Positions 23,011 to 31,892 are shown, counted from the stretch's first letter. The stretch is DNA of 37,057 nt from an uncultured Prevotella sp. (GCA_900550635.1 URSZ01000007.1:1-37057), one strand, 5' to 3'. A program made the numbers and translations. Notes: generated by a model from the letters alone, not told the origin.

Positions 23011-25128
23011 ATGGCAAAGACAGATTTGCACCTTACTCGTAACATCGGCATTATGGCGCACATCGATGCCGGCAAAACAACCACATCGGAGCGCATATTG
23101 TATTATACGGGTAAAACTCATAAGATTGGTGAAGTGCACGAAGGTGCCGCTACCATGGACTGGATGGCGCAGGAGCAGGAGAGAGGTATAACCATTACTT
23201 CGGCTGCTACCACTACATACTGGAACTGGAACAACAAGCACTTCAAGATTAACTTGATTGATACTCCGGGACACGTGGACTTTACGGCTGAGGTAGAGCG
23301 TTCGCTCCGTGTTCTTGATGGCGCTGTTGCTACATATTGTGCAGTAGGCGGTGTTCAGCCTCAGAGTGAGACTGTTTGGCGTCAGGCTGACAAGTATAAC
23401 GTGCCTCGTATAGGCTACGTGAACAAAATGGACCGCTCGGGCGCCAACTTCTTCGAGGTTGTTCGCCAGATGAAAGATATACTCAAGGCAAATCCTTGTG
23501 TTATAAACATACCTATCGGTGCAGAAGAGAAATTCAAGGGTGTTGTCGACCTCCTCGACATGAAGGCCCTGATATGGCACGACGAGACGCTCGGCGCTGA
23601 GTTCGAGGTCGACGAGATACCCGACGAACTCAAGGATGAGGCTCAGGAGTGGCGCGACAAGCTTGTAGAGCAGGCTGCTGAGTGCGATGAGAAACTGATG
23701 GAGAAATTCTTTGAAGATCCTTCGCAGATAACAAAAGAAGAACTTATCGCCGCAATCCGTAAAGGAACGCTTTCGATGGATCTTACTCCCATGTGCTGCG
23801 GTTCTTCGTTCAAGAACAAAGGTGTTCAGACTTTGCTCGACTATGTGTGCATGTTCCTTCCCTCTCCGCTGGATACGCCCAATGTGGTGGGAAAGAACCC
23901 GCGCACGGGTGAGGAAGAAGACCGTAAACCCGATGAGAACGAAAAGACTTCGGCTCTTGCGTTCAAGATTGCAACCGACCCGTATGTGGGACGCCTTACG
24001 TTCTTCCGTGTTTACTCGGGAAAAGTAGAATCCGGCTCCTATATATATAACGTGCGCTCGGGCAAGAAAGAACGTATATCGCGTCTTTTCCAAATGCACT
24101 CTAACCACCAGAACCCTGTAGACTGCATAGCAGCAGGCGATATAGGTGCCGGAGTAGGCTTTAAGGATATACGCACCGGCGATACGCTTTGCGACGAGGA
24201 TGCACCTATCGTATTGGAGTCAATGGATTTCCCCGATCCTGTGATAGGTATTGCGGTTGAGCCTAAGACCCAGAAAGATTTGGATAAATTGTCGAACGGT
24301 TTATCCAAACTGGCTGAAGAAGACCCCACGTTTACGGTTAAGACCGACGAACAGAGCGGCCAGACAATTATCTCCGGAATGGGTGAACTCCACCTGGATA
24401 TTATCCTTGACCGCCTGCGCCGTGAGTTCAACGTGGAATGCAACCAAGGCAAGCCGCAGGTTAACTACAAAGAGGCAATCACACAGACGGTTAACTTACG
24501 TGAGGTTTACAAGAAACAGACCGGTGGCCGCGGTAAGTTTGCAGACATAATTGTAAATGTTGGCCCGAAAGACGAAGATTATACTGAAGGGCCGTTGCAG
24601 TTTATCAATAAAGTTACGGGCGGTAACATTCCCAAGGAATTCATCCCGTCGGTACAGAAAGGTTTTGAGAGCGCAATGAAGAGCGGCGTGCTCGGCGGTT
24701 TCCCGATGGTCGGTTTGAAAGTAGAACTGCTTGACGGCTCGTTCCACCCGGTAGACTCCGACCAGCTTTCGTTTGAAATCTGCGCGATAAATGCATATAA
24801 GAATGCATGTGCAAAGGCAAAACCAGTGTTGATGGAGCCTATAATGAGCCTTGAAGTAATCACTCCGGAAGATAACATGGGTGATGTAATAGGTGACTTG
24901 AACAAACGTCGCGGACAAGTGGAAGGTATGGATACAAACCGTAGCGGAGCACGTGTTGTAAAAGCTATGGTACCCCTTGCAGAAATGTTCGGCTATGTAA
25001 CAGCACTGCGTACCATAACATCGGGTAGGGCAACGTCTTCCATGCAGTATGATCACCATGCACCGGTATCGTCTTCGATAGCACGTGCAGTACTTGAAGA
25101 AATTAAAGGCCGTACAGATTTAGTATAA
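23011..25128 (+). CDS. fusA: elongation factor G
   Basis: This 705-residue translocase GTPase has P-loop AHIDAGKTTTSERI (about 15-28), switch II DTPGHVDFT, NKMDRSGA (G4), and the domain II-V layout ending in VSSSIARAVLEEIKGR. It moves tRNA and mRNA through the ribosome and assists recycling. It is 18 bp after rpsG; AGGGG at 23001-23005 is a modest Shine-Dalgarno-like sequence, uncommon here. No tuf gene follows; the next gene is rpsJ after an 81-bp spacer with a strong hairpin. Confidence 0.98.
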   Translation: MAKTDLHLTRNIGIMAHIDAGKTTTSERILYYTGKTHKIGEVHEGAATMDWMAQEQERGITITSAATTTYWNWNNKHFKINLIDTPGHVDFTAEVERSLRVLDGAVATYCAVGGVQPQSETVWRQADKYNVPRIGYVNKMDRSGANFFEVVRQMKDILKANPCVINIPIGAEEKFKGVVDLLDMKALIWHDETLGAEFEVDEIPDELKDEAQEWRDKLVEQAAECDEKLMEKFFEDPSQITKEELIAAIRKGTLSMDLTPMCCGSSFKNKGVQTLLDYVCMFLPSPLDTPNVVGKNPRTGEEEDRKPDENEKTSALAFKIATDPYVGRLTFFRVYSGKVESGSYIYNVRSGKKERISRLFQMHSNHQNPVDCIAAGDIGAGVGFKDIRTGDTLCDEDAPIVLESMDFPDPVIGIAVEPKTQKDLDKLSNGLSKLAEEDPTFTVKTDEQSGQTIISGMGELHLDIILDRLRREFNVECNQGKPQVNYKEAITQTVNLREVYKKQTGGRGKFADIIVNVGPKDEDYTEGPLQFINKVTGGNIPKEFIPSVQKGFESAMKSGVLGGFPMVGLKVELLDGSFHPVDSDQLSFEICAINAYKNACAKAKPVLMEPIMSLEVITPEDNMGDVIGDLNKRRGQVEGMDTNRSGARVVKAMVPLAEMFGYVTALRTITSGRATSSMQYDHHAPVSSSIARAVLEEIKGRTDLV

Positions 25129-25142
25129 GAAAATAAATAACG

Positions 25143-25194
25143 TACTTGGGCATTCAGGGCTAACGAATGACTCTTAGCCCTGAATTAACAAGTA
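25143..25194 (+). promoter_or_regulatory. large hairpin in the fusA-rpsJ spacer
   Basis: A perfect 12-bp stem (25152-25163 with 25174-25185; core CAGGGCTAA/TTAGCCCTG) with a 10-base loop is extended by a further 6 bp (TACTTG 25143-25148 / CAAGTA 25189-25194) across a GGC/TAA internal loop. There is no T-tract. It ends 15 nt before the rpsJ ATG, as a leader of the S10 section of the operon would. Confidence 0.55.
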
Positions 25195-25209
25195 TAAACA
25201 ATAAAAACA

Positions 25210-25515
25210 ATGAGTCAAAAAATTAGAATCAAACTTAAATCTTACGATTATTCGTTGGTAGAAAAGTCAGCCGAGAAAATTGTAAAAACCGTAAAGACTA
25301 CGGGTGCAATCGTAAGCGGGCCGATACCTCTTCCTACCCACAAGCGTATTATAACGGTTAACCGTAGTACTTTCGTAAACAAAAAGTCACGTGAGCAATT
25401 TGAGTTGTCAAGCTATAAACGTCTTATAGACATATATAGCTCAACTTCAAAGACCGTTGACGCGCTCATGAAGCTGGAACTTCCGTGCGGCGTAGAAGTT
25501 GAAATAAAAGTATAG
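25210..25515 (+). CDS. rpsJ: 30S ribosomal protein S10
   Basis: This 101-residue S10 (also NusE, a partner of NusB and NusG in transcription coupling) starts MSQKIRIKLKSYDYSLVEKS and contains SGPIPLPTHK, the conserved loop, and INRST-like VNRSTFVNKKSREQFE. It opens the S10 section of the operon. The long hairpin directly upstream is a candidate regulatory site. Confidence 0.98.
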   Translation: MSQKIRIKLKSYDYSLVEKSAEKIVKTVKTTGAIVSGPIPLPTHKRIITVNRSTFVNKKSREQFELSSYKRLIDIYSSTSKTVDALMKLELPCGVEVEIKV

Positions 25516-25553
25516 TAAATAAACAACATTACACTCAAAAATATTTATCTGAA

Positions 25554-26171
25554 ATGCCAGGATTATTAGGAAAAAAAATCGGAATGACATCCGTTTTCAG
25601 TGCCGAGGGTAAAAATGTACCATGCACTGTTATCGAAGCTGGCCCTTGTGTAGTTACCCAGATAAAGAGTGTCGACAAAGATGGATATGCAGCTGTACAG
25701 CTGGGTTTCCAAGAGGCAAAGGAAAAAAATACTTCCAAGCCAATGCAAGGACACTTTAAAAAAGCTGGTACTACACCGAAGCGCCACTTGGCCGAGTTCA
25801 CAGATTTTGAAAAAGAGTTGAATTTAGGCGACACTGTCACTGTAGACCTCTTCGAAGGCGCTAATTACGTTGATGTAACTGGTACTTCGAAAGGACATGG
25901 ATTCCAAGGTGTTGTTAAGCGTCACGGTTTTGGTGGCGTAGGACAGACCACTCACGGTCAGGATGACCGTCAGCGTAAGCCCGGTTCCATAGGTGCCTGC
26001 TCATATCCTGCAAAAGTGTTCAAAGGTATGCGAATGGGCGGCCAGATGGGCGGCGATCGTGTTACCACACACAATTTGCAAGTACTTAAAGTAATTCCTG
26101 AGAGCAACCTCTTGTTGATAAAAGGTTCTGTTCCCGGATGCAAAGGTTCAATCTTAATCATCAAGAAATAA
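25554..26171 (+). CDS. rplC: 50S ribosomal protein L3
   Basis: This 205-residue L3 starts PGLLGKKIGMTSVF and contains GTSKGHGFQGVVKRHGFGG and MGGQMGGDRVT, the loop that reaches the peptidyl transferase centre and carries the Gln methylated in E. coli. It is an early assembly protein of the 50S subunit. It overlaps rplD by one base (TAATG), which suggests translational coupling. Confidence 0.97.
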   Translation: MPGLLGKKIGMTSVFSAEGKNVPCTVIEAGPCVVTQIKSVDKDGYAAVQLGFQEAKEKNTSKPMQGHFKKAGTTPKRHLAEFTDFEKELNLGDTVTVDLFEGANYVDVTGTSKGHGFQGVVKRHGFGGVGQTTHGQDDRQRKPGSIGACSYPAKVFKGMRMGGQMGGDRVTTHNLQVLKVIPESNLLLIKGSVPGCKGSILIIKK

Positions 26172-26800
26172 TGGAGCTTAGCGTATTAAATATAAAAGGA
26201 GAAGACACTGGCCGCAAGGTTACTCTTAATGACACTGTCTTTGGCATTACGCCCAATGACCATGCTATATATCTTGACGTGAAGCAGTATATGGCAAACC
26301 ATCGTCAGGGCACTGCTAAATCAAAGGAAAGAAGTGAGATGAGCGGTTCTACCCGTAAGCTCATTCGTCAGAAAGGTAGTGGCGGTGCACGTAGGGGTGA
26401 CATCAATTCGCCTGTATTAGTAGGCGGAGCACGCGTTTTTGGACCGAAGCCCAGAGATTATAGCTTCAAGCTTAACAAAAAGGTGAAATCTTTAGCGCGT
26501 CGTTCTGCACTCAGTTATAAAGCTCAGGAAAACGCTATCATAGTGGTAGAAGATTTTACATTCGAAGCTCCTAAAACAAAGCAATATATCGAAATGCTTG
26601 GCAAATTGAATATTGCCGATAAGAAGAGTCTCGTTGTCCTTCCTGCTGTAGACAGCAATGTTTATCTTTCTGCACGCAACCTGCAGAATACAAAAGTTGC
26701 GGTAGCAAGAAACCTTAACACATATGTAGTGCTCGACGCAGGAGTTATGGTAGTTACAGAGAAATCTCTGTCGCAAATCGATGACGTTTTAAATAAATAA
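26171..26800 (+). CDS. rplD: 50S ribosomal protein L4
   Basis: This 209-residue L4 begins MELSVLNIKGEDTGRKVTLN; the upstream in-frame extension lies in rplC and is ignored. The conserved extended loop TRKLIRQKGSGGARRGD (about 56-72) lines the exit tunnel near the macrolide site and shows no obvious deletion. In enterobacteria L4 represses its own operon, a role untested in Bacteroidota. It overlaps the rplC stop codon by one base. Confidence 0.97.
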   Translation: MELSVLNIKGEDTGRKVTLNDTVFGITPNDHAIYLDVKQYMANHRQGTAKSKERSEMSGSTRKLIRQKGSGGARRGDINSPVLVGGARVFGPKPRDYSFKLNKKVKSLARRSALSYKAQENAIIVVEDFTFEAPKTKQYIEMLGKLNIADKKSLVVLPAVDSNVYLSARNLQNTKVAVARNLNTYVVLDAGVMVVTEKSLSQIDDVLNK

Positions 26801-26805
26801 GGAGG
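26801..26805 (+). promoter_or_regulatory. perfect Shine-Dalgarno before rplW
   Basis: GGAGG sits 8 nt before the rplW ATG. Most genes in this window lack any such sequence, as expected for Bacteroidota. Confidence 0.8.
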
Positions 26806-26813
26806 TAAGCAAT

Positions 26814-27104
26814 ATGGCAATCATAGTAAAACCGCTCGTCACCGAGAAAATGAATAATTTGGCAGAAACCCAGAAGAAATATGGTTTCATTGTCAATCCT
26901 AAAGCAAACAAAATTGAAATAAAAGCGGAAATTGAATCCCTTTACAATGTAACAGTTGTAGGCATTAGCACAATGCGTTATGCCGGGAAAGCTAAAAACC
27001 GCAATACGCGCGCCGGATTTATAAAGGGTCGTACAAATGCTTTCAAGAAAGCGATAGTGACTCTTAAGGATGGCGATGTAATAGATTTCTATAGCAATAT
27101 TTAA
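26814..27104 (+). CDS. rplW: 50S ribosomal protein L23
   Basis: This 96-residue L23 starts MAIIVKPLVTEKMNNLAETQ and contains KYGFIVNPKANKIEIKAEIE and the extended loop GKAKNRNTRAGF. It sits at the tunnel exit and docks trigger factor and the signal recognition particle. It begins 13 bp after rplD behind a perfect GGAGG, which is unusual in this genome. Confidence 0.97.
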   Translation: MAIIVKPLVTEKMNNLAETQKKYGFIVNPKANKIEIKAEIESLYNVTVVGISTMRYAGKAKNRNTRAGFIKGRTNAFKKAIVTLKDGDVIDFYSNI

Positions 27105-27109
27105 AGAAG

Positions 27110-27937
27110 ATGGCAGTACGTAAATTTAAACCTACAACACCGGGTCAAAGGCACAAAATTATTGGTACGTTCGAAGAAATTACTGCATCAGTACCAGAAA
27201 AGACTCTCGTTTGTGGAAAACGTTCTTCAGGCGGCCGTAACAATGTCGGTAAGATGACAGTGCGTTACATCGGTGGCGGTCACAAGAGAAAATATCGTTT
27301 CATAGATTTCAAACGAGAAAAAGATGGTGTTCCCGCTGTAGTCAAGACGATAGAGTATGATCCCAACCGTTCTGCTCGTATAGCCTTGCTGTTTTATGCG
27401 GATGGAGAAAAGCGTTATATAATCGCTCCCAACGGATTGAAAGTGGGGAGTACCGTTATGTCCGGAGCTACAGCAGCTCCTGAAGTCGGAAATGCTCTTC
27501 CTTTACAAAATATCCCAGTAGGAACTGTAATACATAATATCGAGTTGCGCCCGGGACAAGGTGCGTTGCTCGTTCGCTCAGCCGGTAATTTTGCTCAGTT
27601 GACATCTCGTGAGGGCCGTTACTGTGTAATAAAGTTACCTTCAGGTGAAACTCGTCAAATTCTCAGTGCTTGCAAAGCTACTATTGGTAGTGTCGGCAAT
27701 TCTGATCATGCGCTTGAAAGCTCCGGTAAAGCCGGTCGCTCTCGTTGGCTCGGACGTCGTCCACACAACCGTGGCGTTGTAATGAATCCGCATGACCACC
27801 CGATGGGCGGCGGTGAAGGTCGTCAGTCCGGAGGTCATCCTCGCTCAAGGAATGGTTTGTATGCTAAGGGCTTGAAGACAAGAGCTCCTAAGAAAGCATC
27901 AAACAAGTTTATAATAGAAAGAGCCAATAAGAAATAA
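27110..27937 (+). CDS. rplB: 50S ribosomal protein L2
   Basis: This 275-residue L2 starts MAVRKFKPTTPGQR and contains KSGRNNVGKMT-like SSGGRNNVGKMTVRYIGGGH and the C-terminal MNPHDHPMGGGEGR, whose His is important for peptidyl transferase assembly. It is complete and of normal length. The spacer to rplW is 5 bp. Confidence 0.98.
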   Translation: MAVRKFKPTTPGQRHKIIGTFEEITASVPEKTLVCGKRSSGGRNNVGKMTVRYIGGGHKRKYRFIDFKREKDGVPAVVKTIEYDPNRSARIALLFYADGEKRYIIAPNGLKVGSTVMSGATAAPEVGNALPLQNIPVGTVIHNIELRPGQGALLVRSAGNFAQLTSREGRYCVIKLPSGETRQILSACKATIGSVGNSDHALESSGKAGRSRWLGRRPHNRGVVMNPHDHPMGGGEGRQSGGHPRSRNGLYAKGLKTRAPKKASNKFIIERANKK

Positions 27938-27960
27938 TTAAATTAACAGAAGAGTAATTT

Positions 27961-28227
27961 ATGAGTCGTTCATTAAAAAAAGGTCCGTACATTGCAGTTT
28001 CCCTTGAAAAGAAGATACTTGCAATGAATGAAAGCGGAAAGAAAAACGTTGTAAAAACGTGGGCTCGAGCTTCAATGATTTCACCTGATTTTGTAGGTAA
28101 TACAGTTGCAGTTCATAATGGTAATAAATTCATTCCTGTTTATATAACCGAAAATATGGTAGGACATAAACTCGGAGAGTTTGCACCTACGCGCAAGTTC
28201 GGTGGACATGCGGGTAACCGTAAATAA
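27961..28227 (+). CDS. rpsS: 30S ribosomal protein S19
   Basis: This 88-residue S19 begins MSRSLKKGPYIAVSLEKK and ends GEFAPTRKFGGHAGNRK, both typical. It forms a complex with S13 in the 30S head and contacts the A-site region. It lies 23 bp after rplB and 40 bp before rplV. Confidence 0.98.
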   Translation: MSRSLKKGPYIAVSLEKKILAMNESGKKNVVKTWARASMISPDFVGNTVAVHNGNKFIPVYITENMVGHKLGEFAPTRKFGGHAGNRK

Positions 28228-28267
28228 GCTAAACAGGATAAGATATTAGAAAATAAAGGAAAAAATA

Positions 28268-28666
28268 ATGGGAAGAAGAAAAAGATTAGCGGCAAAAGCC
28301 ATAAAGGAAAGCCGCAAAACCCAGTACTTTGCCAAACTGAAGGATATACCCTCTTCGCCTCGTAAAATGCGATATGTAATAGATATGATTCGTGGTATGG
28401 AGGTAAACAGGGCTCTTGGAACTTTGCGCTTTTCAGCTAAAGCTGCTTCGGTGCCAGTTGAAAAATTGCTCCGTTCAGCTATAAATAATTGGGAACAGAA
28501 AAATGACCGTAAGGCTGAAGAAGGCGAACTTTATATTACTAAAGTGTTCGTTGATGAAGGTGCTACACTGAAACGTATGCGTCCTGCACCGCAAGGACGT
28601 GGCTATAGAATACGCAAACGCTCTAACCATGTCACCATGTTTGTTGGTACAAAAAATGAAAAATAA
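28268..28666 (+). CDS. rplV: 50S ribosomal protein L22
   Basis: This 132-residue L22 has the conserved core SPRKMRYVIDMIRGMEVNRA and the beta-hairpin tip DEGATLKRMRPAPQGRGYRI that lines the exit tunnel next to L4. The hairpin is intact, so no macrolide-resistance deletion is seen. It has a short basic N-terminal extension (MGRRKRLAAKAIKES) before the usual start of the fold. Confidence 0.97.
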   Translation: MGRRKRLAAKAIKESRKTQYFAKLKDIPSSPRKMRYVIDMIRGMEVNRALGTLRFSAKAASVPVEKLLRSAINNWEQKNDRKAEEGELYITKVFVDEGATLKRMRPAPQGRGYRIRKRSNHVTMFVGTKNEK

Positions 28667-28676
28667 CTAGAAGATT

Positions 28677-29417
28677 ATGGGACAAAAAGTAAATCCGATA
28701 AGCAACCGACTTGGTATAATTCGTGGTTGGGACTCGAATTGGTTTGGTGGCCGCAGTTTTGGGGATAATATAGTAGAGGATAGCAAAATCCGTAAATATA
28801 TTGAAACCCGTCTTGAGGAACGTCAGGCTAATTCAAGCGTTTCGAAAATTGTTATTGAACGCACACTTAAGTTAGTTACAGTAACAATATGCACTTCACG
28901 CCCAGGACTTATAATAGGTAAAGGTGGCCAAGAAGTAGATAAACTCAAAGAGGAATTGAAAAAGCTCACTGAAAAAGATATACAAATTAATATCTTCGAG
29001 GTGAAGAAGCCTGATTTGGATGCACAAATAGTAGGAAAGACTATTGCACGTCAAATTGAAGGTAAGATGGCATACCGTCGTGTTATAAAGATGGCTATTG
29101 CAAATACCATGCGTGCAGGTGCTGAAGGGATAAAAGTTCATATAGCAGGCCGTTTAAATGGAGCCGAAATGGCTCGTCAGGAAATGTACAAAGAAGGACG
29201 TACACCATTGCATACGTTCCGTGCAGACATTGACTATTGCCAGACAACAGCTCTTACAAAAGTTGGTTTACTTGGCATAAAGGTTTGGATATGCCGCGGC
29301 GAAGTATATGAGAAACGTGATTTGGCGCCTAACTATGCACAGGCAAAGGAGAACAACCGTTCTAATGGCAATAACAGTGGGCGCGGTTTCCGTAAAAGAA
29401 GAAATAACAATCGCTAA
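28677..29417 (+). CDS. rpsC: 30S ribosomal protein S3
   Basis: This 246-residue S3 begins MGQKVNPISNRLGIIRGWDS. It has the KH domain with GLIIGKGGQEVDKLKEEL (about 80-97), then the C-terminal domain with AIANTMRAGAEGIKV and the mRNA-entry residues. The tail is rich in Asn, Arg and Gly (about 222-246) and likely disordered. It helps form the mRNA entry tunnel and helicase site. Confidence 0.98.
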   Translation: MGQKVNPISNRLGIIRGWDSNWFGGRSFGDNIVEDSKIRKYIETRLEERQANSSVSKIVIERTLKLVTVTICTSRPGLIIGKGGQEVDKLKEELKKLTEKDIQINIFEVKKPDLDAQIVGKTIARQIEGKMAYRRVIKMAIANTMRAGAEGIKVHIAGRLNGAEMARQEMYKEGRTPLHTFRADIDYCQTTALTKVGLLGIKVWICRGEVYEKRDLAPNYAQAKENNRSNGNNSGRGFRKRRNNNR

Positions 29418-29428
29418 TTAGAAGAAAA

Positions 29429-29854
29429 ATGTTACAACCGAAAAGAACTAAATATAGAAGACCTCAAAAAGGGCGTAGCAAAGGTAACGCCCAAAGAGGT
29501 AATCAATTGGCTTTTGGAAGCTTCGGTATAAAAAGTCTTGAAACCGAATGGATAAATGGACGCCAAATTGAAGCTGCGCGTGCGGCTGTATCGCGATATA
29601 TGCAGCGTGAAGGGCAAATATGGATTCGTATATTCCCGGATAAACCTATCACCAAGAAGCCTGCCGATGTACGTATGGGTAAAGGTAAAGGTGATCCTGT
29701 AGGATATGTATTTCCTATAACGCCGGGACGTATCATCTTTGAAGTTGAGGGTGTTTCGTATGAAGTAGCAAAAGAGGCTCTTCGTTTGGCGGCACAAAAA
29801 CTCCCTGTTACCACAAAGTTTGTAGTAAGACGTGATTACGATAAAAACGCTTAA
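29429..29854 (+). CDS. rplP: 50S ribosomal protein L16
   Basis: This 141-residue L16 begins MLQPKRTKYRRPQKGRSKGN and contains FGSFGIKSLETEWINGRQIE and VRMGKGKGDP, the conserved loop near the A-site tRNA. It organises the 50S subunit around the A site. It lies 11 bp after rpsC and 2 bp before rpmC. Confidence 0.98.
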   Translation: MLQPKRTKYRRPQKGRSKGNAQRGNQLAFGSFGIKSLETEWINGRQIEAARAAVSRYMQREGQIWIRIFPDKPITKKPADVRMGKGKGDPVGYVFPITPGRIIFEVEGVSYEVAKEALRLAAQKLPVTTKFVVRRDYDKNA

Positions 29855-29856
29855 TT

Positions 29857-30051
29857 ATGAAAATTGCAGAAATCAGAGAACTTCCAACAGAAGAATTGAA
29901 GGAGCGTTTGGAAACAGAGAAAGCCAACTATCACCAAATGGTTATTAACCATTCTATTTCTCCGATTGAAAATCCTTCTCTAATTAAGATCGCGCGTCGT
30001 ACAATAGCGCGTATGAATACTGAGTTGCGTCAAAGAGAATTAAATAAATAA
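29857..30051 (+). CDS. rpmC: 50S ribosomal protein L29
   Basis: This 64-residue L29 is a two-helix hairpin: MKIAEIRELPTEELKERLET for the first helix and NPSLIKIARRTIARMNTELR for the second. It sits near the tunnel exit beside L23. It follows rplP by 2 bp, so translation is probably coupled. Confidence 0.96.
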   Translation: MKIAEIRELPTEELKERLETEKANYHQMVINHSISPIENPSLIKIARRTIARMNTELRQRELNK

Positions 30052-30060
30052 TGGTTGATA

Positions 30061-30318
30061 ATGGAAGTAAGAAATAATAGGAAAACTCGTCAGGGTGTTG
30101 TAGTAAGCAACAAAATGGAAAAGACCATAGTTGTGGCTGCTAAATTTAAGGAAATGCACCCGATATACGGAAAATTCGTATCAAAAACAAAAAAGTACCA
30201 TGTTCATGATGAAAAAAATGAGTGCAACGTTGGCGATACGGTATTAATTATGGAAACTCGTCCTTTGAGTAAAACCAAAAGATGGAGAGTTGTTGAAATA
30301 GTCGAAAAAGCTAAGTAG
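30061..30318 (+). CDS. rpsQ: 30S ribosomal protein S17
   Basis: This 85-residue S17 has the OB-fold motifs GVVVSNKMEKTIVVAAKF and GDTVLIMETRPLSKTKRW. I chose the ATG at 30061; a TTG two codons upstream is possible but less likely. It is a primary 16S rRNA-binding protein of the 30S body. It lies 9 bp after rpmC and 1 bp before rplN. Confidence 0.96.
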   Translation: MEVRNNRKTRQGVVVSNKMEKTIVVAAKFKEMHPIYGKFVSKTKKYHVHDEKNECNVGDTVLIMETRPLSKTKRWRVVEIVEKAK

Positions 30319-30319
30319 T

Positions 30320-30685
30320 ATGATACAGGTAGAAACAAAATTAAACGTTGCTGACAATAGTGGAGCTCGCGAAGCGCTTTGCATTCGTGTTTTAGGCGGA
30401 ACTAGGCGTCGTTATGCTACTGTTGGAGATATTATTGTCGTTTCGGTTCAGAATGTGATTCCTTCAAGCGACATGAAGAAAGGAACAGTATCAAAGGCTT
30501 TAATTGTTCGTACTAGTAAAGAGGTTCGTCGTGCAGACGGTTCTTATATTCGCTTTGACGATAATGCATGTGTGTTGCTAAACAATGCAGGAGAGTTAAG
30601 GGGAAGTCGTATATTCGGACCGGTGGCTCGTGAGCTACGCGCTGTAAATATGAAGGTAGTATCTTTAGCTCCTGAAGTTCTTTAA
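30320..30685 (+). CDS. rplN: 50S ribosomal protein L14
   Basis: This 121-residue L14 starts MIQVETKLNVADNSGAREAL and contains GDIIVVSVQNVIPS and FDDNACVLLNNAGELRGSRI, all conserved. It lies at the subunit interface and forms bridges with the 30S. The length is at the family norm. It begins 1 bp after the rpsQ stop. Confidence 0.98.
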   Translation: MIQVETKLNVADNSGAREALCIRVLGGTRRRYATVGDIIVVSVQNVIPSSDMKKGTVSKALIVRTSKEVRRADGSYIRFDDNACVLLNNAGELRGSRIFGPVARELRAVNMKVVSLAPEVL

Positions 30686-30706
30686 CGAATAACACATTAG
30701 ACTGAA

Positions 30707-31027
30707 ATGAGTAAGTTACATATAAAGAAAGGTGATACCGTTTACGTAAATTCTGGCGAGAGCCGCGGTCGTAAAGGAAAAGTCTTGAAAGTTTATGTAG
30801 ATAAACAATGTGCTTTGGTGGAAGGGTTGAATATGATTTCAAAAGCTCAGAAACCCAATGCGCAGAATCCTCAAGGCGGTATAGTAAAAAAGGAAGCTCC
30901 CATTCATATTTCAAATTTAAATGTGGTGGATCCTAAGAGTGGTAAACCTACGCGTATTGGCCGTCGTCTTAACGATGAAGGCAAATTAGTACGTTATTCT
31001 AAAAAATCAGGTGAGGAGATTAAATAA
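30707..31027 (+). CDS. rplX: 50S ribosomal protein L24
   Basis: This 106-residue L24 contains the KOW motif KKGDTVYVNSGESRGRKGKV at about 8-27 and the loop GLNMISKAQKPNAQNPQGGI. It is an assembly initiator of the 50S subunit. Its stop codon overlaps the start of rplE by one base, so the two are probably translationally coupled. Confidence 0.97.
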   Translation: MSKLHIKKGDTVYVNSGESRGRKGKVLKVYVDKQCALVEGLNMISKAQKPNAQNPQGGIVKKEAPIHISNLNVVDPKSGKPTRIGRRLNDEGKLVRYSKKSGEEIK

Positions 31028-31584
31028 TGAACAATACTGCAAATCTTAAGAATGTTTACGCAGAGCGTATAGCTCCGGCGTTAAAACAGAAATTCAATTA
31101 TTCTTCGACTATGCAGATTCCTGTATTGAAAAAAATCGTGATAAACCAGGGCTTGGGAATCGCGACTCAGGATAAGAAGATAATTGATACGGCGATAAAT
31201 GAGATAACGGCAATCACAGGTCAGAAAGCAGTTGCGACAGTTTCGAAAAAAGATATATCTAATTTTAAACTTCGCAAGAAAATGCCTATCGGTGTTATGG
31301 TAACATTGCGTCGTGAGCGTATGTATGAATTCTTGGAGGAACTTATTCGTGTTGCTTTGCCTCGTATACGTGACTTCAAGGGAATCGAGAGCAAGTTTGA
31401 CGGACGCGGTAATTACACCTTGGGAATACAGGAGCAGATAATATTCCCCGAAATTAACATAGATTCTGTTGAGCGTATTATGGGTATGAATATAACATTC
31501 GTAACTACGGCTAAGACAGACGAGGAAGGTTACGCTCTTCTGAAAGAATTTGGATTGCCTTTTAAAGACGTAAAAAATAACTGA
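31027..31584 (+). CDS. rplE: 50S ribosomal protein L5
   Basis: This 185-residue L5 contains MQIPVLKKIVINQGLG and ITGQKAVATVSKKDISNFKL, then FDGRGNYTLGIQEQIIFPEI, all conserved. It binds 5S rRNA and contacts the P-site tRNA and S13. It ends in TGA, 5 bp before rpsN. In E. coli the S8 feedback site overlaps this gene's start; I see no clear counterpart here. Confidence 0.98.
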   Translation: MNNTANLKNVYAERIAPALKQKFNYSSTMQIPVLKKIVINQGLGIATQDKKIIDTAINEITAITGQKAVATVSKKDISNFKLRKKMPIGVMVTLRRERMYEFLEELIRVALPRIRDFKGIESKFDGRGNYTLGIQEQIIFPEINIDSVERIMGMNITFVTTAKTDEEGYALLKEFGLPFKDVKNN

Positions 31585-31589
31585 TAGAT

Positions 31590-31892
31590 ATGGCAAAAGA
31601 ATCAATGAAAGCGCGTGAGGTAAAGCGTGCCAAAATGGTGGCTAAGTATGCCGAAAAACGAGCTGCATTAAAGAAAATCATCAATACGACAGATGATCCG
31701 GCTCAGGCTTATGAGGCTGCAAGAAAGTTACAGGAAATACCGCATAACGCATCTCCAATACGCCTGCATAATCGTTGCAAGATAACAGGTCGTCCAAAAG
31801 GGTATTTAAGGCAATTCGGATTGTCGAGAATACAATTCCGCGAGATGGCGTCAAGTGGTTTAATACCGGGTGTTAAGAAAACAAGCTGGTAA
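31590..31892 (+). CDS. rpsN: 30S ribosomal protein S14, zinc-independent type
   Basis: This 100-residue S14 has RLHNRCKITGRPKGYLRQFG and FREMASSGLIPGVKKTSW at the C-terminus. Only one Cys is present and no CxxC pair, so it is the long zinc-independent (C-minus) form. It helps assemble the 30S head. A 190-bp AT-rich spacer, the longest in the operon, follows before rpsH. Confidence 0.97.
   Translation: MAKESMKAREVKRAKMVAKYAEKRAALKKIINTTDDPAQAYEAARKLQEIPHNASPIRLHNRCKITGRPKGYLRQFGLSRIQFREMASSGLIPGVKKTSW

Noticed and set aside
23011..25210. Missing tuf gene between fusA and rpsJ as a deletion
   Set aside because: In many Bacteroidota tuf is located elsewhere, so its absence from this operon is normal.
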